NCBI GenBank assembly: GCA_903893315.1
Contig: CAITLU010000018.1
Coordinates: 1 to 64,000 of the forward strand
DNA length: 64,000 bases
Source: an uncultured bacterium
Lineage (GTDB): Bacteria; Desulfobacterota; Binatia; UBA1149; CAITLU01
Direction of reading: 5' to 3'
Below, in pieces: positions 26,179-35,202 of this stretch. The notes under the pieces were generated by a model, which was not told the DNA's origin, made no database searches, and saw only the letters and a list, made by a program, of their open reading frames with translations. Position 1 is the first letter of the stretch. Every line of letters starts with the position of its first letter. A program made the translations under genes and the position numbers.

Positions 26179-26529
26179 ATGCACGAACTGCAAATCACCG
26201 AGAGTATCCTCAACGTCGTACTCCGCCACGCCGGGCAGCACGACGTCAGCAAGGTCGTCCGCATCCACCTGCGAGTCGGCGAGCTTTCTGATCTCGTCGA
26301 CGAATGGATCCAGCACTACTTCAATTATCTGAGTCGCGGCACGCTCGCGCAGGAAGCGGAACTGGCCATCGTGCGCGTTCCGATCGTCCTTCGCTGCCCG
26401 GCATGCGACCTTTCTTTCCAGATCGGAAAGGATCAGCTCGGCGCGGCAGTCTGCCCGACGTGTGCGGGCTCGAAGGTCGAACTGGTGTCGGGCCGCGGTT
26501 ACTTCATCGAGAATATGGAGGTCTTGTGA
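26179..26529 (+). CDS. hypA: hydrogenase/urease nickel chaperone HypA
   Basis: This 116-residue protein begins MHELQITESIL, with His2 as the nickel ligand, and has a zinc site of two CxxC pairs (RCPACDLSF and VCPTCAG). It delivers nickel to HypB and to hydrogenase large subunits. The size fits HypA. It is coupled to HypB through a GTGA overlap. No hydrogenase structural gene or other hyp gene lies in the window, so this pair may serve a distant hydrogenase or, together with the CooC/CooT genes at the start of the window, another nickel enzyme. Confidence 0.93.
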   Translation: MHELQITESILNVVLRHAGQHDVSKVVRIHLRVGELSDLVDEWIQHYFNYLSRGTLAQEAELAIVRVPIVLRCPACDLSFQIGKDQLGAAVCPTCAGSKVELVSGRGYFIENMEVL

Positions 26530-27200
26530 GCGACGAAGTCAGATTGATCGATGTTAAGGAAGACATCCAGGCCGACAATGTCCGCGTGGCCCAGGGGCTG
26601 CGCGACCGCATGGCCAGGAGCAAGACCTTCTTGCTGAATCTGATGTCCTCGCCCGGTTCGGGCAAGACCACCACCATCCTGCGCACCATCGAGGAACTTC
26701 GCGGGCGCTACCGTTTCGGCGTGCTCGAGGCTGACATCGACTCCAAGGTGGACGCCGAACTGATCGCCGCGCGGGGAATCCCTGCGGTGCAACTGCGTAC
26801 CGGCGGTTTCTGTCACCTCGATGCCTCGATGGTCGTGCAGGGACTTGATGCCATGGATCTTGCCGCTCTCGACGTCGTGATCATCGAGAATGTCGGCAAC
26901 CTCGTGTGCCCCGCCGAGTTCGACACCGGCGCGATCCGCAGCGTGATGATCCTGAGTGTGCCCGAAGGCGACGACAAACCGCTCAAGTATCCGCTGATGT
27001 TCAGTGTCAGCGACGTGCTGCTGATCAACAAGATCGACTATCTCGGCTTCTCGGATTTCAACGTCTCGGTGGTCCGCGAGCGGGCCTTGAAGCTCAACCC
27101 GCGCATCGAGATTTTCGAGATTTCCTCCAAGACCGGGCAGGGCGTTGATGCGTGGGCCGATTGGCTCAGCCGTCAGGTTGGCACTTTTCTCAACGGATGA
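26526..27200 (+). CDS. hypB: hydrogenase nickel incorporation GTPase HypB
   Basis: This 224-residue GTPase has the P-loop SSPGSGKTT, the switch metal site CHLDASM with the further ENVGNLVCPAEFD cysteine, and NKIDY for guanine recognition. It hydrolyses GTP to drive nickel transfer from HypA. The N-terminal CxxCGC high-affinity nickel site and His-rich tract of some HypB proteins are absent; only the G-domain site is present. The GTG start at 26526 overlaps the hypA stop; it is the only start that keeps the two genes coupled. Confidence 0.93.
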   Translation: MSDEVRLIDVKEDIQADNVRVAQGLRDRMARSKTFLLNLMSSPGSGKTTTILRTIEELRGRYRFGVLEADIDSKVDAELIAARGIPAVQLRTGGFCHLDASMVVQGLDAMDLAALDVVIIENVGNLVCPAEFDTGAIRSVMILSVPEGDDKPLKYPLMFSVSDVLLINKIDYLGFSDFNVSVVRERALKLNPRIEIFEISSKTGQGVDAWADWLSRQVGTFLNG

Positions 27201-27384
27201 GCGAGTCCCGTTCTTAAGCCACCGAGCGGTTTCGTGTCGGCCGCGCGCGTCTGCGGTGCGGCAGCGGATGACGACGTGTTCAATTGTCGTGGTCACGCGG
27301 CGTTCAAGTGGGGGACGGCGTGCTGACGGTGCCACGACGGTGCTAGAGTCCCGCGTAGCTTGAGCGGAAGGAGAACTGCGCCAG

Positions 27385-30300
27385 ATGTCCGAAAAAGCTT
27401 CCAGGCCCGACGTTCTCGATCTGCCCGCACGTTTGGTCGCGGCGCTGCGCAACGCGGTGGAAATCGCGCAACTCGGACGCCGAGAGCGCGTCGCGCACAC
27501 GCCTTACGAACTCGCGATGAACGAGGCCAACTTCCGTCTGCGCCGCTATGGTCTGGCGGCTGACGGCGATGTCGGCGCAGCGGCCGCTGGCGACGTCGCG
27601 CACGCGCCGCAGCCAGACTCGGCGGGTGCGCGCCCAAGCATCGTGCTGATCCCGCCGCTGATGCTGACCGCCGACGTCTACGACGTTGCGCCGGAAATCA
27701 GCGCCGTGTCGGTTCTGGCAGGGTCGGGCGTCAATCCGTGGGTGGTCGATTTCGGTGCGCCCGAGCGTCAGGAAGGTGGTCTGGAGCGAACGCTGACGGA
27801 TCACATCGTCGCCGTCAGCGAGGCCGTCGATTACGTGATTCGCGAAACCGGACGCGACGTCCACCTTGCCGGCTACTCGCAAGGCGGCATCTTCGCCTAT
27901 CTGGTTGCGGCCTATCGCTGCTCGCGTGGACTGGCTTCCGTCATCACCTTTGGATCTCCGGTCAACGTGCACGACGGCATATTGCCGGGGGTGCCCGACG
28001 ACCTGGTGCTGGGTCTGGTCAAGCCGATAGCGCGTCTGGTGACGGCGGGATTGCCGAGCGGGGCGGTGCCGGCGTGGCTCAGCCGCAACGCCTTCAAGAT
28101 GCTCAGTCCCACCAAGGAACTGCGCCACCAGCTCGAGTTCCTCGGCAGTCTGCACGACCGCGATGCGCTGATGCGCCGGGAAGGACAGCGCCGCTTTCTT
28201 TCGGATGAGGGCTGGGTGGCGTGGCCGGGCCCCGCGTTCAGCGAATTCCTGGAACAGATGGTGATGGGCAACCGCCTTTTCTCGGGTGGTTTCGTGGTCG
28301 AGGGACGCACGGTAACGCTTGCCGACATGACCTGTCCGACTCTGGTTTTCGTCGGAGAGAATGACGACATCGCGCGTGCACACACCGTGCGGTCTGTGGC
28401 TGATGCCGCGCTGCACGCGAGTCTTTACGAAACCTCGCTGCGTGCCGGCCACATGGGCTTGGTGGTCGGCTCGCTTGCGGTGCGTGAGACGTGGCCGACG
28501 GTGGCTGGATGGATTCACTGGCGCGAAGGCACCGGCAAGAAGCCGGCGCGCGTCGTTACGCTCGGCTCAAAGGCTTCCGAAGCGCATCCGTCGCGGAGCC
28601 ACGCCGGCGCCGGCAAAGCCAAAGGCGCAGCCGAATCCACATCGAAGGGAGCCGTCGCCGAGCCGGAGGAATTGTCGACTCTGCTGTCCGCCGCCGGATC
28701 TCTTGGACGCGATGCTCTGCGTCTGCTCGCCGACATCGTCGGCAGCAGCGCCGAAGCGGTCTGGACGTTAGGCACCAACGTGGCCAGTCAGGTTCCGCGT
28801 CTGGCGCGACTCGAAGGTTTGCGCCGCGGTACCAGAGTCGGGCTCGCGCTGACGCTTGCCGAGCAGGCTGCCGCCTCGCCGACCAGCACGTTTTTTCTCT
28901 ACGAAGGGCGCGCCCACACTTATGCCGATGCCGATCGGCGCGTCGACGCAATTGTGCGCGGACTTCTTTCTCTCGGCGTGCGCGCCGGCGACAACGTCGG
29001 CGTCTTGATGAACAGCCGTCCCTCGGCGCTGGCGCTGGTGGCAGCGGTCAACCGGCTCGGCGGCGTGTCGGTGATGCTGCGCGGCGACGATCAGCTTCCT
29101 CAGGAAATTGCCCTGGCCGAGGTCGATCACCTGGTTTCGGATCCGAACCACGCGGCAGCGGCGCTGGCGGCTTTCGACGGCCGCGTTCACGTACTCGGCG
29201 GAGTCGGCAATCCCGCGCGTAAGTTGCCCGCCGGCGCCAACGACATGGAGGCCATCGATCCCGATCTCGTCGCGGTGCCGCAGTGGTATCAGCCGTCGCC
29301 GGGCAAGGCCGAAGACGTTGCGTTCGTGTTCTTCTCGGGACACGGCGCCGCACTGCATGCCAATCGGATTACCAATCGGCGCTGGGCTCTGTCGGCTCTG
29401 GGCACTGCATCTGCGGTGGCGATGACTTCGAGCGACACGGTGTACGGGTGGACGCCGATTCAGCATCCCACCGGTCTGCTGGTGTCGATGAGCGCGGCGT
29501 TGGCTGCCGGCGCGCGCGTGGCTCTGGCTCACGGTTTTGGCGCGGAGACTTTCTGGGAAGATGTACGGCGCTACGGCGCGACGGTGGTCTTCTACACAGG
29601 AGCGGTGCTGCGCGAATTGATCGATGCGCCGCGCCGTTCGAGCGAACACAACCATTCGGTGCGGATGTTCGCCGGCAGCGGCATGCCGTCGCCGCTTTGG
29701 CGTCGTCTGCTCGAGCGCTTCGAGCCGACCAACGTTCTGGAGTTCTACGCTTCGACCGAAGGCAGCGCGATTCTGGCCAACGTCTCCGGCCGCAAAGTGG
29801 GTGCGCTTGGCCGGCCGATTCCAGGCAGCGCCGAGGTTTGCCTGGCTGCCTGGGATGTCGAAGCGGATTGTCCGGTGCTCGACGATTCGGGCTACGTGTG
29901 GAGAGCCGCCAAGGGTGCTTCGGGAATGCTGCTCGCACGCGTCGAGCACGAGCGGGGCGGATTGGAGGGGCGGCCGATGCGCAACGTCTTCGCATCCGGA
30001 GACGCCTGGCACGTGACCGGGAGCATCTGCCGCGTCGATGAAGAAGGCGATTACTGGCTCGTCGACCGCGTGGCCGACATGATTCGTACCGTCCGCGGGA
30101 CCTTCGCGTCGCGGCCTATAGAAGAGGCGCTCTGGGAACTCGACGCGGTCAGCGAAGCCGCTGCCTATGCGCTGGAACTCTCGCCGTCGGTTGACGTGCC
30201 TGCAGCGGCTCTGGTTCTTCGCCCGGGTGCCGGACTGGATATCGCTGAACTCGCGCGCAAGGTCGCCGAGTTGCCGGCGAGGAGCCGGCCGGTGATCATC

Positions 30301-30468
30301 CGGGTGCTCGAAGAGCTTCCAAGGACACCGGGCTATCGCGTATTGAAAGGCCCGCTTCGCCGCCGGGGCATTCCCGCCGAAGAACTCGAGGAAGGAATGG
30401 TGCTGTGGCTGGATCCTTCCACCGGGGCTTACACCGCGCTCGACAGCGCGACGCTTGCCACGCTGTGA
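27385..30468 (+). CDS. fusion of PhaC-like alpha/beta hydrolase and AMP-binding (ANL) domain
   Basis: In this 1027-residue protein residues 1-370 are a PHA-synthase-like alpha/beta hydrolase with nucleophile loop HLAGYSQGGIFAYL (Ser where PHA synthases have Cys). After an Ala/Lys-rich linker, residues of about 470-1020 form an acyl-CoA ligase-type ANL domain with FYASTEG (motif A5) and DEEGDYWLVDRVADMIRT (A7-like). The adenylation P-loop, normally STGTTGxPK, reads FFSGHGAALHANR, and the A10 lysine loop reads TPGYRVLKG. ATP-dependent adenylation may therefore be altered or lost. I recognise similar fused proteins, annotated acyl-CoA synthetase, from actinobacteria. AAGGAG lies upstream of the ATG. 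It is followed closely by an alkylsulfatase on the same strand. Confidence 0.85.
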   Translation: MSEKASRPDVLDLPARLVAALRNAVEIAQLGRRERVAHTPYELAMNEANFRLRRYGLAADGDVGAAAAGDVAHAPQPDSAGARPSIVLIPPLMLTADVYDVAPEISAVSVLAGSGVNPWVVDFGAPERQEGGLERTLTDHIVAVSEAVDYVIRETGRDVHLAGYSQGGIFAYLVAAYRCSRGLASVITFGSPVNVHDGILPGVPDDLVLGLVKPIARLVTAGLPSGAVPAWLSRNAFKMLSPTKELRHQLEFLGSLHDRDALMRREGQRRFLSDEGWVAWPGPAFSEFLEQMVMGNRLFSGGFVVEGRTVTLADMTCPTLVFVGENDDIARAHTVRSVADAALHASLYETSLRAGHMGLVVGSLAVRETWPTVAGWIHWREGTGKKPARVVTLGSKASEAHPSRSHAGAGKAKGAAESTSKGAVAEPEELSTLLSAAGSLGRDALRLLADIVGSSAEAVWTLGTNVASQVPRLARLEGLRRGTRVGLALTLAEQAAASPTSTFFLYEGRAHTYADADRRVDAIVRGLLSLGVRAGDNVGVLMNSRPSALALVAAVNRLGGVSVMLRGDDQLPQEIALAEVDHLVSDPNHAAAALAAFDGRVHVLGGVGNPARKLPAGANDMEAIDPDLVAVPQWYQPSPGKAEDVAFVFFSGHGAALHANRITNRRWALSALGTASAVAMTSSDTVYGWTPIQHPTGLLVSMSAALAAGARVALAHGFGAETFWEDVRRYGATVVFYTGAVLRELIDAPRRSSEHNHSVRMFAGSGMPSPLWRRLLERFEPTNVLEFYASTEGSAILANVSGRKVGALGRPIPGSAEVCLAAWDVEADCPVLDDSGYVWRAAKGASGMLLARVEHERGGLEGRPMRNVFASGDAWHVTGSICRVDEEGDYWLVDRVADMIRTVRGTFASRPIEEALWELDAVSEAAAYALELSPSVDVPAAALVLRPGAGLDIAELARKVAELPARSRPVIIRVLEELPRTPGYRVLKGPLRRRGIPAEELEEGMVLWLDPSTGAYTALDSATLATL

Positions 30469-30526
30469 AGCCGACTCGAAGACGACGAACCGAATCGGGT
30501 GGCACGGCCTGTGCCACTCGGGCACG

Positions 30527-32275
30527 ATGCCGCTCCTGATGTTTCATCTGCGCAACATTGTCAGATTCGCTTGCGGCTCGGGTTTTGCCTTGCCGGTTCT
30601 CGTGTTGTGCCTTGCGATGGGCTGTTCGAAGGCGGAAGTCCCGGTCGGCGAATCCGATGCCGGGCTCGCGGCCGCAGGCACCGAGTTCCCGCGTGGGGTG
30701 ATCGAAGTCACGCCGGGCGTCCACGTTGCCGTCGGTTTCGGCCTGGCCAACTCGATCATGCTGGAGGGCAGCGACGGCGTAGTCATCGTCGACGCGATGG
30801 AGAGTGCCGAAGCCGCGCGCCCGGTGCGCGAGGCCTTCCGCAAGATCAGCGACAAGCCCGTGCGGGCCATCATCCTCACCCACAGCCACGCCGACCACAT
30901 CTTCGGAGCCGGCGTGCTGGCCGGCAGCGACCATCCGGAGGTGATCGCCCACGCTACCTTCGCGGCCGAACTGGAGAAGATGGCCGGTGCGCTGCGGCCC
31001 GTCCTCTTCAAGCGCAGCATGCGTCAGTTCGGAACCGCGTTGCCGCAGGCGGAGAGTCTCAATTGCGGGATCGGCCCGCGGCTGCTCTCCGACGGCAACG
31101 CTACTCTGGCGCCGCTGATGCCCACTCGCACCTTCGACGGCGAGCAGACCGAGATCGACGTTGCGGGTCTGCACCTGGTGCTGGTGCACGCTGCGGGCGA
31201 GACGCCCGATCAGATCTTCGTGTGGTTGCCGGAGAAGCGACTGCTGCTTGCCGGCGACAATTACTACCATTCGTTTCCCAACCTCTACACCATTCGCGGC
31301 AGCGCTCACCGCGACGTGCTTCAGTGGGTGGCGAGTCTCGACAAGATGCGTGCTCTGCATCCTGCCTTCCTGGTGCCGAGCCACACGCTGCCGATCACGG
31401 GTGAAGACGACGTCGCACGAGTGCTGACCGACTATCGCGACGCGATACAGTACGTGCACGATCGCACCGTCATGTTGATGAACGAAGGATTGTCAGCGCA
31501 GGACATCGCCGCGCAGGTGCATCTGCCGCCGTCGCTTGCCGACAGGCCCTATCTTGCCGAGCACTACGGACGCGTCGATTGGTCGGTGCGCGGAATTTTC
31601 GATGGTTACGTCGGTTGGTTCGGCGGCAACGCAGCCGAGTTGCCGACGATGACCAGCCGTCAGACCGCGCGCCGCATGGCTGCGCTGGCCGGCGGGTCGG
31701 AGAAGCTGCGTGATGCGGCTCGCGCAGCGCTCGACAAAGGCGATGCGCGTTGGGCATTGGAACTTTCAGACAACGTGCTGGCGCTCGACGAGTTCACCGA
31801 CGTGGCGGCGCAAACCCGCGCCGCAGCGCTGCGGATGCTGGCCGCGGCCGAACCCAGCGCCAACGGCCGCAACTACTACCTGAGCGCGGCTCTGGAGTCA
31901 GAGGGGAAGATCGAGATGGCGGCGCCGGATCCCGCCAAGGCGCCGGTCGAACTGCTGCGCGCGCTTCCGGTCGAAGCGTTCATGCGCGCACTGTGCGTGC
32001 ACCTGCGTCCGGACAAGGCACAGGGCCGCGCGATCACGGTCGGATTCCGCTTCCCCGATGTCGGCGAGGAGTGGGGTGTGTGGGTCCGCAACAGCATAGC
32101 CGAACTTCAGCCGCGGCTGCCCGAGCACTACGACATGCTGGTCACGGTTGATTCGCTGGTGTGGAAGGAAATCCTCTCGCGCAAGCGCAACGCGACGGCG
32201 GCGTTCGTGCGTGGCGACATTCAGGTCGACCGCAGCCGGCTGGAACTGGTGCGATTTCTGTTCCTGTTCCGGTGA
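30527..32275 (+). CDS. exported alkylsulfatase-like metallo-beta-lactamase protein (SdsA1/BDS1 type)
   Basis: This protein of about 582 residues has the zinc motif THSHADHIFG, then GETPDQIFVWLP and LLLAGDNYYHSFPNLYTIRG, which are characteristic of SdsA1-type alkylsulfatases. After the catalytic domain come a helical dimerisation domain and a C-terminal SCP2-like domain that recruits the alkyl chain. The N-terminus has a hydrophobic stretch ending LCLAMGC, a slightly atypical lipobox, so it is probably a periplasmic lipoprotein. The ATG at 30527 is chosen to precede that signal; another ATG lies at 30539. These enzymes hydrolyse long-chain alkyl sulfates or sulfated steroids. A PAPS-type reductase gene nearby is consistent with sulfur use but is not adjacent. 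Confidence 0.85.
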   Translation: MPLLMFHLRNIVRFACGSGFALPVLVLCLAMGCSKAEVPVGESDAGLAAAGTEFPRGVIEVTPGVHVAVGFGLANSIMLEGSDGVVIVDAMESAEAARPVREAFRKISDKPVRAIILTHSHADHIFGAGVLAGSDHPEVIAHATFAAELEKMAGALRPVLFKRSMRQFGTALPQAESLNCGIGPRLLSDGNATLAPLMPTRTFDGEQTEIDVAGLHLVLVHAAGETPDQIFVWLPEKRLLLAGDNYYHSFPNLYTIRGSAHRDVLQWVASLDKMRALHPAFLVPSHTLPITGEDDVARVLTDYRDAIQYVHDRTVMLMNEGLSAQDIAAQVHLPPSLADRPYLAEHYGRVDWSVRGIFDGYVGWFGGNAAELPTMTSRQTARRMAALAGGSEKLRDAARAALDKGDARWALELSDNVLALDEFTDVAAQTRAAALRMLAAAEPSANGRNYYLSAALESEGKIEMAAPDPAKAPVELLRALPVEAFMRALCVHLRPDKAQGRAITVGFRFPDVGEEWGVWVRNSIAELQPRLPEHYDMLVTVDSLVWKEILSRKRNATAAFVRGDIQVDRSRLELVRFLFLFR

Positions 32276-32991
32276 TACGCGAACCCGCTTCGAAGTGTGT
32301 GGCGGCCAATTCGCCGGTGAGTCTGGTCAGATCGCTGGATGTTGCCGCGCGTCACATCACCGCTGCCGATGCGCGCATGGGAGCGCTGATCGATGCGGTT
32401 GGCCCGTGCACGATTGCCGTGCGTCGCGGTCGCTACGCTGCGTTGGTGAGGTCCGTCGTCGGGCAACAGGTCTCGACCGCCGCGGCGCGTACCATCTACG
32501 CACGGCTGCAGGCCGCGGCCGGTGGGCGCGTCGCCGCCGCCACGATTGGCGCGGTCGACGATACGGTGCTTCGCGGCGCCGGCCTTTCTCGCCAGAAGGT
32601 TTCCTCGGTCCGCGATCTCACCGAGCGCGTGGTGAGCGGCGACGTGAACCTGCAACGCCTTTCCGCTCTCGACGACGAAGCCGTGATCGCCGAACTCACG
32701 CGCGTGCGCGGCATCGGACGCTGGACCGCCGAGATGTTCCTGATGTTCGTGCTGCTGCGCGGCGACGTGCTGCCGGTCGACGACCTGGGAATCCAGAACG
32801 GCTTCCGCAACGTCTACCGGATGCGCGACAGACCCGGCGCCGAGCGGATGCGCAAACTGGCGCGGGCCTGGCGTCCGTGGCGCACGGTCGGTTGCTGGTA
32901 CCTCTGGCGGAGCCTCGATTTGCCGGTGATCGCGGCTAACGCCCCACGACCATCAGTGCCATCCAGACAAGGCAGACCATCTGCACGCTGA
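32272..32991 (+). CDS. alkA: DNA-3-methyladenine glycosylase II (AlkA-type HhH-GPD)
   Basis: This 239-residue protein has the SVVGQQVSTAAARTIYARL stretch and the helix-hairpin-helix LTRVRGIGRWTAEMFLMF. LPVDDLGIQNG carries the catalytic aspartate of AlkA. It removes alkylated purines from DNA. The GTG at 32272 overlaps the alkylsulfatase stop (GTGA); a longer reading would run antiphase through the end of that gene and has no family match. Its C-terminal 56 bases overlap the end of the convergent MAPEG gene. Confidence 0.9.
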   Translation: MIREPASKCVAANSPVSLVRSLDVAARHITAADARMGALIDAVGPCTIAVRRGRYAALVRSVVGQQVSTAAARTIYARLQAAAGGRVAAATIGAVDDTVLRGAGLSRQKVSSVRDLTERVVSGDVNLQRLSALDDEAVIAELTRVRGIGRWTAEMFLMFVLLRGDVLPVDDLGIQNGFRNVYRMRDRPGAERMRKLARAWRPWRTVGCWYLWRSLDLPVIAANAPRPSVPSRQGRPSAR

Positions 32992-33346
32992 AGAACGTGA
33001 AGCGCACGTTGACCGCCGCGACGCCGGCCGAAGATACGTGCGCCAGGGTCTGCCCTACGCGCGCGAAAGCGTAGGTGGCGGCGAGGGTGCCGAACAGCGG
33101 AGCGGTAAGGCCCGAGACGTGGCCGGTAAGCACCACCGCGGCGAACAACGGCAGGTTTTCCAGGCAATTCATGTGCGCGCGGCTGAGGCGCCAGTAGAAG
33201 TCGCTGCCGTGGGGCTGCCCCGAAGGGAAGCTGTTGACAGCCGCCTTGCCCGTGACCACCTGGCCCACGCGGATGACGCCGATCAACAGAACCAGCAGTG
33301 CCGTCCAGAAGACGAAGCCCATCAGGCTGTAAAGTGGGGTTGTCAT
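32936..33346 (-). CDS. MAPEG family membrane protein
   Basis: This 136-residue protein has four hydrophobic helices and RLSRAHMNCLENLPLF, the signature of membrane-associated proteins in eicosanoid and glutathione metabolism (R-x-x-x-x-N-x-x-E). Bacterial members are glutathione transferase-like. It is encoded alone, with its 3' end inside the end of alkA. A ribosome site (GGAGGAAAC) lies before the ATG on the minus strand. Confidence 0.85.
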   Translation of the reverse strand: MTTPLYSLMGFVFWTALLVLLIGVIRVGQVVTGKAAVNSFPSGQPHGSDFYWRLSRAHMNCLENLPLFAAVVLTGHVSGLTAPLFGTLAATYAFARVGQTLAHVSSAGVAAVNVRFTFFSVQMVCLVWMALMVVGR

Positions 33347-33442
33347 CGTTTCCTCCGTGGCCCTTTATGGCGGTCGCGCCGGATGTAAGACAAGCCCTGA
33401 ACGAACGCGGGCCTTGCGTCGGATCGGCGAGCGGGCACATTC

Positions 33443-33982
33443 GTGTCGATGGCGGAGCAACCCGACAAGAGCAGCGCGGCGCTGGCGGCGCATTTTTCAG
33501 ACCTTGCGGGCGGTGCGCGTGACGCGGTCGTTACAGACAGCGGCGGCGTCCAGGCTGAGCGTTCCTGGTATCAGCAGGGGCTTCGCTTTGGCTGTACTTC
33601 CTGCGGCCGCTGTTGCACCGGCGCTCAGGGCTACGTCTGGGTGAGCACCAGTGAAGCGGTGCTGCTGGCAAAGCATCTGTCGCTCGGCCTCGACGACTTC
33701 GGCCGCCGCTATCTGAGAAGGGTGGGGACGCGCCTGGCCCTTCTCGACGGCGCCGGCGGCGACTGCGTGTTCCTGCAAGGAAAACTTTGCCGTGTCTACG
33801 ATCTGCGCCCATCGCAGTGCGTGAGCTTTCCGTGGTGGCCGGCGGTGCTGGCTTCGGCGGAGAGTTGGCGCCGCGCCGCTCTGGACTGCGAAGGCATCAG
33901 GGACGATGCGCCGCTGGTCGAAGCCGAATTCATCGACGCGGCCAGGCCCGACAGGACCGGTCGCGGCACGGGCAAGCGCTGA
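33443..33982 (+). CDS. YkgJ-family cysteine cluster protein
   Basis: The 179-residue protein has FGCTSCGRCCTGAQGYVWVS and CVFLQGKLCRVYDLRPSQCVSFPWW, the eight-cysteine pattern of the YkgJ/UPF0153 family. The family is predicted to bind zinc or an iron-sulfur cluster and its role is unknown. A GTG at 33443 and an ATG six bases later are both possible starts. It stands alone ahead of cysH, 67 bases upstream, and is possibly cotranscribed with it. Confidence 0.85.
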   Translation: MSMAEQPDKSSAALAAHFSDLAGGARDAVVTDSGGVQAERSWYQQGLRFGCTSCGRCCTGAQGYVWVSTSEAVLLAKHLSLGLDDFGRRYLRRVGTRLALLDGAGGDCVFLQGKLCRVYDLRPSQCVSFPWWPAVLASAESWRRAALDCEGIRDDAPLVEAEFIDAARPDRTGRGTGKR

Positions 33983-34049
33983 AGAGTCCCGAAACTGCCT
34001 GGAATGGCACCGTTGATTTTCCGCCGATCCCGCCCCATCGTGCCGGGTT

Positions 34050-34793
34050 ATGAGTCAACCAGCCGCCTCTTCCGCTGTCTCGCGCTTCGCGGACGTCGAT
34101 TCACTGGACCTCGAAACGCTCAACGCCGAACTCGAGTACAAGACCGCCGAAGAGAGATTGTCCTGGTCTCTGGACACCCTCGGCGCCAATATCGTGCTCT
34201 CTTCGAGCTTCGGCGCCCAGGCTGCAGTGTGTCTTCACCTGTGTACGAAGCTGAGGCCCGACATCCCGGTAGTGGTGCTCGACACCGGCTATCTGTTTTC
34301 GCAGACCTATCTCTTCATCGATGAATTGACCGAGAAGCTGAAGCTCAATCTGAAGATCTACCGCGCCGCGATCTCGCCGGCCTGGCAGGAAGCGCGCTAC
34401 GGCAGGCTGTGGGAGCAGGGACTCGAGGGCATCGAGCGCTACAACCGCATGAACAAGACCGAGCCGATGCAGTGCGCCCTCGACGACCTCGGGGCCAAGG
34501 GCTGGATCGTCGGTCTGCGGCGCTCGCAGGCCTCGACGCGCCGCCGCCTGGACGTTCTCGGTATCCAGAACGGATACCTCAAGGTCCATCCCATCGTCGA
34601 TTGGAACGACAAGAAGGTCTTCGACTACATGTGGGATCACGACCTGCCGTACCACCCGCTCTGGGAGCAGGGCTACATTTCCATCGGCGATACCCACACC
34701 TCGCACCGTCTCGTCGATGGGGTGACCGAAGAAGAAACCCGTTTCTTCGGTCTCACGCGCGAGTGCGGCCTGCACGAGCCTCCCAAGGCATGA
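34050..34793 (+). CDS. cysH: phosphoadenylyl-sulfate reductase
   Basis: The 247-residue protein has the PP-loop [29 protein letters not shown] and the catalytic ECGLH near the C-terminus. It reduces PAPS (or APS) to sulfite in assimilatory sulfate reduction. The CC...CxxC motif that holds the [4Fe-4S] cluster of APS-type enzymes is absent, so it is the thioredoxin-dependent PAPS type. No other cys genes are adjacent. The first 25 residues are variable, and the ATG at 34050 lacks an obvious ribosome site. Confidence 0.9.
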   Translation: MSQPAASSAVSRFADVDSLDLETLNAELEYKTAEERLSWSLDTLGANIVLSSSFGAQAAVCLHLCTKLRPDIPVVVLDTGYLFSQTYLFIDELTEKLKLNLKIYRAAISPAWQEARYGRLWEQGLEGIERYNRMNKTEPMQCALDDLGAKGWIVGLRRSQASTRRRLDVLGIQNGYLKVHPIVDWNDKKVFDYMWDHDLPYHPLWEQGYISIGDTHTSHRLVDGVTEEETRFFGLTRECGLHEPPKA

Positions 34794-34899
34794 CGTGCGG
34801 TAGTAAGCGATAGCGGCGGGTTGAGAGGGGTGGGGGCTTGCCGATGCCGAGCACGAGACGCCGCCCGCCAAATCCGAGCGCAACGGGCGTCGTCGTCCT

Positions 34900-35080
34900 C
34901 CGGCTGATCTTCGTCGCGATCGCCGTCAGCGATCAGACCGACCGCTTCCCGGATCGTGGCCACGTCCGTTGGCACGGTGAGCCTTGTCGGCGGTCGAACC
35001 TGGGATGCTGAAGACGCAACCGGACAGCCGCACGTAAGTGTGAGAAGAAAGCCTGCCGTTACTAATCGAGAAGCCTGCAT
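34900..35080 (-). pseudogene. remnant of an exported parallel-beta-helix lipoprotein gene
   Basis: On the minus strand a good ribosome site (GGAGG) precedes an ATG at 35080. The reading starts with a signal peptide, MQASRLVTAGFLLTLTCGC, that ends in a lipobox-like cysteine. It continues with RLTVPTDVATIREAVGLIADGD, the opening pattern of pectate-lyase-like beta-helix proteins. The repeats that should follow are missing: the frame runs into low-complexity sequence and then antisense to cysH. The gene is therefore truncated, and no other coding signal was seen in this 409-base gap. Confidence 0.4.
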
Positions 35081-35202
35081 TGTCGTTCCTCCAAGTAGCC
35101 CCCACATAGCAACATCCCCCTTGTCAGCCACACCCGTGGCACGGTGACTCCGACGACAACTGCCGCAGCAGAGCGGTTAGTTCCGGTTCGTCGCGGCGGT
35201 TG

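Noticed and set aside
24432-26264. A 610-codon open frame on the minus strand in a different phase from the sulfatase gene
   Set aside because: It is Arg/Ala/Gly-rich with no domain, lies across a clear sulfatase reading, and arises from the high G+C content.
27201-27384. A hydrogenase or further hyp gene after hypB
   Set aside because: The gap has only the ribosome site of the next gene and no coding sequence of hyp type.
28768-30525. A 585-codon frame antisense to the hydrolase-ANL fusion, and a 391-codon one at 27343-28518
   Set aside because: Both lack recognisable motifs and are antisense shadows of a gene with clear family motifs on the plus strand.
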